DNA of 14,417 nt from Cruorifilaria tuberocauda (taxonomy: Eukaryota; Nematoda; Chromadorea; Rhabditida; Onchocercidae). This document shows, one piece after another, positions 8,175 through 14,417 of the stretch. Under the pieces are notes generated by a model. It did not search any database. It was not told where the DNA came from and saw nothing but the letters and a program-made list of their open reading frames with translations. The translations under genes and the position numbers were made by a program. Each line of letters begins with the position of its first letter. The stretch's first letter is position 1. The DNA lies in NCBI GenBank assembly GCA_013365365.1, contig JABVXU010000942.1, positions 1 through 14,417 of the forward strand, read 5' to 3'.

Positions 8175-8665
8175 TAAGATATTTCTTTCATTGCGATCGA
8201 AAAGAAGAAATCGCAAGATATTTCTTTTATTGCGACTAAAAGTTGAGATCAAATTCTTCAAGATCAAAACAAGGAAAAGGAAATCTTAACTACTTCTTTT
8301 ATTGCGACTAGAAGTGGAAATCGCAAGATATTTTTTTCATTGCGATCAAAAAAAGGAAATCTCAAAGTATCTCTTTTATTGTAGCAAAAAGTGGAGATTG
8401 GAAGATATTTCTTTTCTTTCAATAAAAACAAAAAAAAAAAAGGAAATCGCAAGACATATCTTTTTTCATTGCGACCGAAAAAAAAAGAGGAAATTTCGAG
8501 AAGTTTTTTTTATTGCGACCAAGAAGAAAGAGAAAGTTTCTAGAAGTTTCCTTCACTGCGACAACGAGCAAGAGAAAGTTTCAGGAAGTTTCTTTCGTTG
8601 CGACCAAGAAGAAAGAGAAAGTTTCGAGAAGTTTTTATTTTTTTTTTTTATTGCGACCAAGAAAA
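8175..8665 (+). repeat. ~42-bp array with TCGCAA/TTGCGA dyads
   Basis: The anchor TTGCGA or a variant occurs at 8191, 8230, 8302, 8340, 8379 (as TTGTAG), 8469, 8513, 8556 (as CTGCGA), 8598 and 8651. The spacing is mostly 38-53 bp. Early units carry TCGCAAGATATTTCTTTTAT directly before TTGCGA, so TCGCAA and TTGCGA form an inverted pair around 13 bases (8211-8235 and again near 8319-8345). Later units replace the left arm with TTTCGAGAAGTTT. An open frame crosses 8302-8751, but the anchor is read as FHCD in some units and as FIAT in others, so unit lengths do not respect a frame. I treat the whole as non-coding repeat. Confidence 0.88.
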
Positions 8666-8949
8666 AAAAAAAAACGAACCATAAGATGGAATTTAAATCT
8701 TTTCTTTTTTTTTTTTGGAGGCAAATAGATGTAAGATTTGAAATGAAATGATATACTGTTTCTGCTTAAGCTTACTTAATAACTCTTTTCATTACTCTTT
8801 TAGTATTTGAAAGGTTTATTAAACTTTTTTTTAAAAGAAAAAAAAAATTGGTTTATCGTTTATTTAAAAAGAAACAATTTTATTTTGATCGATACCATTT
8901 AATTCATTCAAAAATGTTAGAATTTTTTTTTAATCTTATTTTAACTTTC
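8666..8949. other. AT-rich spacer without a gene
   Basis: Homopolymer A and T runs (8669-8674, 8703-8716 and 8841-8848 regions) sit in AT-rich sequence with no motif of note. Confidence 0.6.
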
Positions 8950-9051
8950 TTGCACCGTGATTCCGGAAGGATAAATGATGATTTTGCACCGTAATTCCGG
9001 AAGGATAAATGATGATTTTGCACCGTATTTCCGGAAGGATAAATTACAATA
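8950..9051 (+). repeat. Three 34-bp units with TTCCGGAAGGATAA
   Basis: TTGCACCGT starts at 8950, 8984 and 9018, giving three units of exactly 34 bp. Each reads TTGCACCGT, then ATTCCGGAAGGATAAATGAT or a near variant. The units are nearly identical and unusually rich in C/G for this window. Each holds the 8-base palindrome TTCCGGAA (in the third the left side is TTTCCGGAA), overlapping an ETS-like CCGGAAG and followed two bases later by GATAA, a GATA-factor-like site. The motif names come from general knowledge of animal transcription factors. Binding is an inference only. The array abuts the next repeat without a gap. Confidence 0.93.
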
Positions 9052-9137
9052 ATGTTACTGTTATGAAATTTGTCTTCTATCTTTCTCTCTCTCTCTTATC
9101 AAAAGATAATGTTATTGTTAGGAAATTTGTCTTCTCC

Positions 9138-9177
<40 letters not shown>

Positions 9178-9362
9178 CTTATCAAAAGATAATTTTACTC
9201 TTTCAAAAAATTTATCTTCTCCCTCTTTCTTCCTCTTATTAAGAGATAATTTTACTGTTAAGAAATTTATCTTCTACCTTTCTCTCTCTTTTATCAAAAG
9301 ATAATGTTACTGTTAGGAAATTTATCTTCTCCTTCTCTCTCTCTCTCTCTCTCTCTTATCAT
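9051..9362. repeat. ~57-bp GATAATGTTACTG/TC minisatellite
   Basis: Five units start with AATGTTACTG or AATTTTACTG at 9051, 9108, 9191, 9248 and 9303. Each continues with GAAATTTATCTTCT, a TC tract of variable length, and TTATCAAAAGATAA. The second unit is longer because its TC tract expanded to about 9168. TTATCAAAAGATAA is a perfect inverted repeat (TTATC, AAAA, GATAA), so each junction carries two facing GATA words. The design parallels the array at 621-1145 (GATA word plus TC spacer), although the unit sequence differs. Confidence 0.92.
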
Positions 9363-9863
9363 TTATCATCCAAGAAATAATATCCGGTCAAGTATTATCA
9401 ATTCTTTCTGATCTGATTGATCTTTTTATACGGTGGCATACTGTTGTAATGATACAAAAAGTGAAATCCAACAAAAATTTTGCTTCCAATGGCTTATCAG
9501 TTTTTTTTTTTTTGTTCTTTAATATCTAAAAATGATAAAATTTAAATTTTTTATTAAAACTATTAAATTTAATTATCATTTATCAATTCAGGTTTTTTTT
9601 AATCAATTTAAATTTTTTTTCTTATCTCTCTTTTATCAATTTGTTCATCAAAATTTTCAGTAATAAGGCAAAGTTTCCTTTTTTTTTTTGCCGTAGGATT
9701 AGTGATTGAAGATTATAAATATTAATTATCTTGAAATATTGGTTATCCTATTCCGGATATGTTATTAATCCTGTAATCATTCATTCCGGAAATATTTATT
9801 AATAGTAATACTTTTCAAATATGCAACTGTAGTAAGTTCATGATTGTTGTATAAAGTACAGTC
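9363..9863. other. AT-rich stretch without a gene
   Basis: About 500 bases have no exon-like signal. TTCCGG words recur at 9751 and 9785 (ATTCCGGAAATATTT), echoing the array at 8950. T runs lie at about 9500-9511 and 9681-9690. No RNA gene or transposon is visible. Confidence 0.65.
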
Positions 9864-9884
9864 ATTCTGTAATCATTACAGAAT
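9864..9884. repeat. Perfect 21-bp palindrome
   Basis: ATTCTGTAAT, then C, then ATTACAGAAT: ten-base arms are perfect reverse complements around one base. A further half-site, ATTCTGTAA, follows at about 9893, and CTGTAATCATT occurs at about 9771. It could be a symmetric protein-binding site or a tiny hairpin. Nothing nearby tells which. Confidence 0.7.
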
Positions 9885-10022
9885 TAATCAATCATTCTGT
9901 AAATCATTTCTTAAATATCTATATTTGATAGTTTTTTTTTTGTCATTATATAGAAATTATTAACCTATAAATGAAGTATAATTATTTTTAATAAATTATT
10001 AAAGTATAGAATATATTTTATA

Positions 10023-10041
10023 AATGATAAGAGTTATCATT
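10023..10041. repeat. Palindromic GATA pair
   Basis: AATGATAA (10023-10030), spacer GAG, TTATCATT (10034-10041). The 8-base arms are perfect reverse complements. It is the cleanest example of the facing GATA words seen throughout the window. Confidence 0.7.
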
Positions 10042-10086
10042 AAAGTTAATTACTTATCAATAAAGTATAATTATTATCTTTTTTGA

Positions 10087-10170
10087 GCTATTAAATTTTT
10101 CCACAGAATTCATGAAAGGTTGAGGAAAATTGAGGAAGCAGTAGAAGCAGTTGTTATTGTATGTGGGCGT
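10087..10170 (+). other. Short exon-like open frame
   Basis: An acceptor-like ATTTTTCCACAG ends at 10106. The frame through ATT at 10108 then reads IHERLRKIEEAVEAVVIVCG before a TGA at 10171-10173. The open frame begins at 10087 and has 28 codons. The sequence is GC-richer than its surroundings and has a protein-like mix of residues. A GTATGT at 10159-10164 could serve as a donor. There is no homology known to me and no initiator in frame. It lies about 60 bases upstream of the 42-bp array, and the two frames are not joined without splicing. Chance is the default explanation. Confidence 0.15.
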
Positions 10171-10220
10171 TGAATTAGCAAAAAATCAACAGCAGCTTTT
10201 TCTTTTTCATTTTTCTCTTC

Positions 10221-10808
10221 CGCTTATTTCAGATTGGAAACATGAGCTTTTCGTTGAAGTATAGCTTATTTCAGATTCGGAACATGAGCTTTTCGTTGAA
10301 ATATCACTTATTTCAGATTCTGATCATGAGCTTTTCGTTGAAGTATAGCTTATTTCAGATTGGAAACATGAGCTTTTCGTTGAAGTGTAGCTTATTTCAG
10401 ATTCCGATCATGAGCATTTCATTTAAGTATAGCTTATTTCAAACTGGGAACGTGAACTTTTCGTTGAAGTATAGCTTATTTCAAACTGGGAACATGAACT
10501 TTTCGTTGAAGTATAGCTTATTTCAGATTCGGAACATGAGCTTTTCGTTGAAATATCGCTTATTTCAGATTCCGATCATGAGCATTTCATTTAAGTATAG
10601 CTTATTTCAAACTGGAAACATGAGCTTTTCGTTGAAGTATAGCTTACTTCAGATTCCGATCATGAGCTTTTCGTTGAAATATCGGTTATTTCAGATTCTG
10701 ATCATGAGCTTTTCGTTGAAATATCGCTTATTTCAGATTCTGATCATGAGCTTTTCGTTGAAGTGTAGCTTATTTCAGATTCTGATCATGAACTTTTCGT
10801 TGAAACAT
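10221..10808 (+). repeat. 42-bp minisatellite, 13 full copies, no indels
   Basis: After a half unit (10221-10241), thirteen units of exactly 42 bp run from 10242 to 10787, followed by a truncated fourteenth. The type unit is ATGAGCTTTTCGTTGAAGTA, then TAGCTTATTTCAGATT and a variable end of GGAAC, GAAAC, TGATC or CCGATC. Units 5 and 9 share the rare variants GCATTTCATTTAAG and AAACTGG, and units 4 and 8 both end CCGATC, so a four-unit (168-bp) block seems to have been copied. Every unit carries TTATTTCAG, which resembles a 3' splice site. The half unit at the left edge has the best pyrimidine tract before it (10197-10230). Confidence 0.97.
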
Positions 10809-10811
10809 TAA
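10242..10811 (+). other. Repeat-encoded open frame, 189 codons, doubtful gene
   Basis: The frame from ATG 10242 to TAA 10811 encodes a 14-residue repeat, typically MSFSLKYSLFQIRN, thirteen times, ending MNFSLKH. The open frame is expected from the repeat, because 42 is a multiple of three and the ancestral unit had no stop. Variable sites are spread about evenly over first (M/V, F/I, S/R, F/L), second (S/N, Y/C, I/T, N/I) and third codon positions. That is not the third-position excess expected of a selected protein. No signal peptide, domain or conserved start context is seen. The same frame continues after the stop as MKKEKREEWKERIRS (10812-10856) before another TAA. Expression is not excluded. 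Confidence 0.2.
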
Positions 10812-11139
10812 ATGAAGAAGGAAAAGCGAGAAGAATGGAAGGAACGAATCAGAAGTTAATTTCTTCTCTTCATTTTAGGTTTTTTTTTTTAAATTTTTGT
10901 AAATGATAATTACTCTGATAATCGCTCTGATATTCATTGATAATCATTTTGAAAAAAAACGAAAAAAAAGTGTAGAAGTATTTTGCAGGTGAATTGAGTG
11001 CAACTAATAGTCTCATTTGTTTGGTAAATTTTGAAATATTTCATCTTTCTTTCTTTTCTCTCTACAAAAATCCTTTTTGTTTTTTTTTGTTTTGTTTTAA
11101 TTAATTATTGAACTTTAAAAATCATTCATTTGTTTGTGT
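10812..11139. other. AT-rich stretch with one arm of a diverged duplication
   Basis: After the short frame 10812-10859 the sequence is AT-rich. GTGTAGAAGTATTTTGCAGG at about 10970 matches, in diverged form, GTGTAGAAGCAATTTGAAGG at about 11454, and the likeness continues through GTGCAACTAATAGTCTCA versus ATGCAACTGATAGTTTCA. The two lie 484 bp apart in the same direction. No exon is supported. Confidence 0.6.
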
Positions 11140-11161
11140 AAAAGAAAGAAAGAAAGAAAGA
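11140..11161. repeat. (AAAG)n tetranucleotide tract
   Basis: About five AAAG units lie in tandem. Confidence 0.9.
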
Positions 11162-11583
11162 TAGTCCTAATGATATATTGAAATATGAAAGTAAATTTTT
11201 TTTTTCTTTTGAAATTTATCATTATTTTATCAATTTGTACTCATTTATAGAGCCATTAATTATCACATTATGATTTCAAATTTGAAATGATAATAACTTA
11301 ATTTTGCTAATTATTTTAGGAATAATATTTAATTTAGGTCTTCCTAATTCTAATATTTGAATTTAAAATATGAAAAAGTTGAATTTCAATATCCTTAAAC
11401 TTTACAATAAACCATTTACAATAATTCTATTATTAAATATTGGAAAAGAAAAAGTGTAGAAGCAATTTGAAGGTTTAAAATTTAATGCAACTGATAGTTT
11501 CAGTTTTTCTTTCATGATAATTGTTTTGCAAACAGTTTGATAAAAAGTGATAAGAGGTGATAAAATAATATGGCTATAAATTA
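11162..11583. other. AT-rich stretch, second arm of the duplication
   Basis: No gene is visible. The second copy of the GTGTAGAAG...GCAACTGATAG element is at about 11454-11510. GTGATAAGAGGTGATAAAAT near 11548-11567 is a small tandem of GATA words. Confidence 0.6.
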
Positions 11584-11600
11584 CATATATATATATATAT
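11584..11600. repeat. (AT)n microsatellite
   Basis: A short pure AT dinucleotide run, CATATATATATATATATAT, is followed by AATTT. Confidence 0.85.
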
Positions 11601-11604
11601 AATT

Positions 11605-11810
11605 TAAAATCTGTAAAATATGCAGCTAAATGTATAAAAACCTATAAAGTATATATATTATCAAATCTGTAAAATTAATAAAATTTAAATCAAAATTTGT
11701 AAAATTCATTAAATTTAAATTAAAATTTTTTTTTTACAGTTTTTACAGATTTGAAATGAAATTTACAGATTTTATACATTTAAATTTAAATTTAATCTGT
11801 AAAATATATA
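11605..11810. repeat. AATCTGTAAAAT words in both orientations
   Basis: AATCTGTAAAAT or a close form reads forward at about 11609, 11665, 11694 (as TTTGTAAAAT) and 11790. It reads in reverse as TTTTTACAGATTTG at about 11737 and AATTTACAGATTTT at about 11760. The two reverse copies lie between the forward ones, giving a decayed inverted cluster around a T run at about 11727-11736. Pairing is only partial, so a stable hairpin is not claimed. Confidence 0.6.
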
Positions 11811-11822
11811 ATATTTTATATG

Positions 11823-12040
11823 TACTACAATTTAACAAGAACAGTTTAACAATTCAAAAAATTTCAATTTTCATTTCAAAAAAATTCCATCTATGTTATC
11901 ATTATTGTTATTATAAATATAAAATCTATATATACTACAATTTAACAGTTTAACAATAACAGTTTAACAATTTAAGAAATTTCAATGTTCATTTAAACAA
12001 AATTCTATCATTGTTATCATTATTACAATTATTATCATAA
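11823..12040 (+). repeat. 110-bp tandem duplication
   Basis: TACTACAATTTAACA starts at 11823 and again at 11933. Both copies continue through AACAGTTTAACAATT, AAATTTCAAT, TTCATTT, AAAATTC and ATC followed by GTTATCATTATT. They differ by scattered substitutions and a small insertion (GTTTAACAATAA) in the second. An open frame over 11756-11953 is low-complexity and interrupted in the second copy. It is non-coding. Confidence 0.85.
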
Positions 12041-12082
12041 TCATCATCATTATCATTATCATTATCATCATTATTATCATCG
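12010..12082. repeat. (ATC/ATT)n microsatellite
   Basis: ATCATT, ATC and TTATCA units form an imperfect tract, rooted in the end of the second 110-bp copy. Confidence 0.88.
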
Positions 12083-13409
12083 TATCGTTGATGATTTAAA
12101 AATGAAATGAAATTTCAATATTTTGATGTTATTTAATTATGAATCATAAATTGTTATGATAAAAGCAACGTTGAAATAAGTAAGGAAGTAATCATTAATG
12201 TTATTTGTTTTTTTAATTTACAACAAAAATTCTTTCGGTGAATCATTTTTACCTTTTATCATTTCATATTTAATATTTTACATTCCAAAATTTGGAATTT
12301 ATTTTATTTAAAATATTTAAAATTTTAGATTTGAAATAGATAGTTAGTGTGTGATATTATCATTATTATCATGAAATTATTATTATCTATTATCATTGTT
12401 ATCAGTATTATCGTTATTGTTTAGAATTTATCATTTTATCAAAATGACCTATGCTTTTTTTTTTCTTTGATGATCTTTGTTTTTTATTTTGCTAAATTTC
12501 AACTTTGCAAAATAAATTTCAATTTTATTTATTATTTTGATAATTTTTTTTTTGCAGAAAGAAATTTTTGTAATATTTAAAAATTAAATATTTTAATTAG
12601 AAGTGATAAAAATTCTAATGATTATTTATTATAGATTTCAATAATACTTAGAAGTAATATTTGAGAGAATTGATTGATAAAATGATAAATAATTGATAAA
12701 ATAATATCATGAAAATTAGTGATATCTTATAGTACAAAAGTTTAAATTAGGACTGTATTATTAACTTGGATAAGTTTAATTAATAATTATATAACAACTA
12801 ATTACTTTTTAATTTCTCCTTTCCTTTTACAATTACAGCATGATCCGATTTAGGATGATCAGAAAAAAAAAATCGTAATCAATATCATTATCATGATCAG
12901 GAATTTATTATCATATTATCATCCAAAGCCATTCGTCGCTAATTTTATAGCTATAAAAGTGAGAAAATATGATAATTTGGATTATTATATTTATATCAGT
13001 TAAAATTTTAAAGGTTTTAATTTAATTATTCTCTTTTTATTATTTATAAAATTAATAATAAATAATTTTGAAAATGAATCTAAGGAAAATTTAAATTAAA
13101 TAATGTTACTAATTAATTAGTAAAATAAAATATACCTAATTCTTGAGAAAAACTTAAATGATATTACTAATTCATTGTAGAATAGAATATACTTAACTTC
13201 TAAAAGTGAAACTTAACAACTAAGTAACTGTGAAATAAAGTATGCTTAATTTTTTTTTCATTTTTCAAAATTATCAAATTGACAGCTTTTTTTTTTAACA
13301 GTTTGCAATATTTGTCAAAATTTTAATGATTATATTAATCATCTATGAATAATTCCATTGATTTTTGATCTTATGCTATCTAAAATTTTCGTATTTTCAA
13401 CATTATTGC
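12083..13409. other. Long AT-rich stretch without a gene
   Basis: About 1.3 kb has no supported gene. It holds an ATT/ATC tract at 12353-12420, an acceptor-like TTTTTTTTTTGCAG ending at 12557, a second one (CTTTCCTTTTACAATTACAG) ending at 12838, and a palindrome TTTTATAGCTATAAAA at 12943-12958. Diverged doublets occur at 13070-13250 (AATGTTACTAATTAATTAGT versus GATATTACTAATTCATTGTA, each followed by a tract with AATATAC). Frames after both acceptors close within about a dozen codons. Confidence 0.65.
12943..12958. repeat. Perfect 16-bp palindrome containing TATAAAA
   Basis: TTTTATAG and CTATAAAA are exact reverse complements with no spacer, so a TATA-like word reads on both strands (TATAAAAG at 12952-12959 on the plus strand). 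An initiator-like TCAGT lies at 12996-13000, but 46 bases away, too far for a normal TATA-start pair. I annotate the palindrome and not a promoter. Confidence 0.65.
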
Positions 13410-13415
13410 AAGAGA

Positions 13416-13461
<46 letters not shown>
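13410..13461. repeat. (GA)n microsatellite
   Basis: A nearly pure AG run is bounded at both ends by GGG. It is the complement class of the TC tracts on the left side. A short higher-complexity piece, GGCTCTGTGCCCTACCTTCT, follows at 13468-13487 with no open frame of note. Confidence 0.93.
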
Positions 13462-13465
<4 letters not shown>

Positions 13466-13519
13466 TGGCTCTGTGCCCTACCTTCTCACATACTGTTTAG
13501 AAGCAAGAAAGGAAGTAAT

Positions 13520-14040
13520 ACATGATTTCAGTTGATTTCAGTTTCAGTGAGTAATAAATGATTGACTTGATTGTAATCAATGAAAAATAGTTTTAATTTT
13601 AATATTATTTAAAATGAATTTCAGTTATTAATTTCAGATGAATTGGAATAGATTAACAGATGAGGTATGATTGCTTTAGTATAGTTTCAATATTAATTTC
13701 AGATGTTAATTTCAAATTAATTAAAATAGTTCTATTTGAACAAATCGGAAATACAAACAAAAAAGAAAGAAAAAGCTCATTCATATATAATTCATAATAA
13801 ATGGCTTTAATACAATTTTGATGTTAATTTCAGATATTAATTTCAAATTAATTAGAATAATTGTAAAACAAACAAATCGGAAAATAACAGCTTTAGTATA
13901 ATTTCAATGTTAATTTCAGATATTAATTTCAGATTAATGGTAGTAATATTCAAATATTAATTTCAGATTAATAGTTTTATACAACAAATCGGAAATGCAA
14001 AAAAAAAAGCTTACTCATAGATGATTCATAATAAATGAGA
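13520..14040 (+). repeat. TTAATTTCAGAT repeats in ~86-150-bp units
   Basis: Three larger units start GCTTTAGTAT or GCTTTAATAC at 13673, 13804 and 13890. Each has one to three TTAATTTCAGATATT-type words, then AACAAATCGGAAA. Units 1 and 3 continue with a purine-rich piece and end in ATTCATAATAAATG. Unit 2 lacks that ending and is only 86 bp long. Before unit 1, single TTTCAG words are scattered from about 13527. Stops fill all frames. Confidence 0.82.
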
Positions 14041-14214
14041 AGTTCAATTGGTAAATATAAAATGTTTACTTCAAAAGTTCAAATAAATTCATTAATGAAA
14101 ATTTTCTTGGAAGAAAAAAAACAAAAGGAATGTTTAATTTATTAACAAAGACTTTATTTTCAAATACAAAATAATACAATCAACTAAATACATAAACAAA
14201 CAATTAGTGCCGTT
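14041..14214. other. AT-rich spacer without a gene
   Basis: The sequence is low-complexity, with no motif I would name. Confidence 0.55.
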
Positions 14215-14417
14215 TGAAAAAACAAAAATACAAAAATATAAAAGAGCAGAAATACGAAAATACATAAGTACAGAAAAACAAAAATAAAAAATACAAAAAT
14301 AAGAAATACAAAAGTACAGAAAAACAAAAATAAAAAATACAAAAACAAAAAATACAAAAATAAAAAATACAAAAATAAAAAATACAAAAATAAAAAATAC
14401 AAAAATAAAAAATACAA
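14215..14417 (-). repeat. 15-bp A-rich array, truncated at the window edge
   Basis: CAAAAATAAAAAATA repeats with an exact 15-bp period at 14355, 14370, 14385, 14400 and 14415. Looser forms (AAATACAAAAACAAAAAATA, CAGAAAAACAAAAATAAAAA) extend back to about 14215. The minus strand is open because 15 is a multiple of three, and it reads a YFLFL repeat. This is a by-product of the array and not evidence for a gene. The array continues beyond the window. Confidence 0.92.

Noticed and set aside
8302..8751. A 149-codon plus-strand open frame rich in K and F
   Set aside because: It lies on the ~42-bp array. The same repeat anchor is read in different frames from unit to unit (FHCD, FIAT, RCD), and the spacing is not a multiple of three. 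The open frame is therefore accidental.
9009..9242. A 77-codon open frame over the 34-bp and TC-bearing arrays
   Set aside because: It is made of repeat units and TC runs (SLSLSLS). Units are not in a constant frame.
11756..11953. A 65-codon open frame rich in I, Y and N
   Set aside because: It is AT-rich translation that crosses from one 110-bp copy into the next, and the frame is not kept in the second copy.
5715..12838. Splice-acceptor-like sites at 5732, 6577, 12557 and 12838
   Set aside because: T-rich tracts ending in AG are common by chance in such DNA. The frames after all four close within a few codons and no matching donors define exons.
12943..13000. A TATA box (TATAAAAG) with an arthropod-like TCAGT initiator
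   Set aside because: The spacing of 46 bases is wrong for a TATA-start pair, the TATA word is part of a palindrome, and no open frame follows.
14184..14417. A minus-strand open frame reading YFLFL repeats
   Set aside because: It is a by-product of the 15-bp A-rich array, which keeps any stop-free frame open. It has no proper start and no complexity.
1..14417. tRNA, rRNA, telomeric repeats or CRISPR arrays
   Set aside because: I saw no T-arm-like GGTTCGAAT with a matching cloverleaf, no conserved rRNA stretch and no telomere-type G-rich repeat. The tandem arrays have no unique spacers between constant repeats, so none is a CRISPR array.

Overview
This window is very AT-rich (about 80% by eye) and dominated by repeats. 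I cannot support any conventional protein-coding gene, rRNA, tRNA, CRISPR array or recognisable transposon in it. It holds long (TC)n/(GA)n tracts, many A/T homopolymers, (ATT/ATC)n microsatellites and many different minisatellites. Good polypyrimidine-AG acceptor-like sites occur, there are no bacterial-style gene arrays, and stops are dense in all frames. Together these point to nuclear DNA of a eukaryote, most likely an animal with an AT-rich, repeat-rich genome, in an intergenic region or large intron. I cannot name a phylum.

Layout: 1-125 ATT/ATC microsatellite; 241-312 GA tract; 579-1275 TC tracts and a GATAAGC/TC minisatellite with a higher-order period near 145 bp; 1270-1770 plain AT-rich DNA; 1771-1868 a long TC tract; 1870-2595 AT-rich DNA with a GATA-word cluster and poly(A) runs; 2596-2990 a 52-bp minisatellite; 2991-3560 degenerate AT repeats; 3840-3996 an isolated intron-like signal set; 4181-4780 a ~245-bp tandem duplication; 5044-5560 short interrupted arrays; 5811-6150 a clean array of ten 34-bp units; 6776-7552 a ~17-bp array; 8175-8665 a ~42-bp array with TCGCAA/TTGCGA dyads; 8950-9362 three 34-bp TTCCGGAAGGATAA units followed by TC-bearing units; 9864-10041 two sharp palindromes; 10221-10811 an indel-free 42-bp array that is open in one frame for 189 codons; 10966-12082 diverged duplications; 12083-13409 plain AT-rich DNA; 13410-14040 a GA tract and a TTTCAG-rich repeat; 14215-14417 a 15-bp A-rich array cut by the window edge.

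No gene network can be described. The strongest pattern is that otherwise unrelated minisatellites repeatedly carry the same core word, TGATAA or its complement TTATCA (a GATA-factor-type site), often as inverted pairs. The second point of interest is the 42-bp array at 10221-10811. It encodes a continuous 14-residue repeat, but its substitutions fall about equally on all three codon positions, which argues against long-term selection on a protein.
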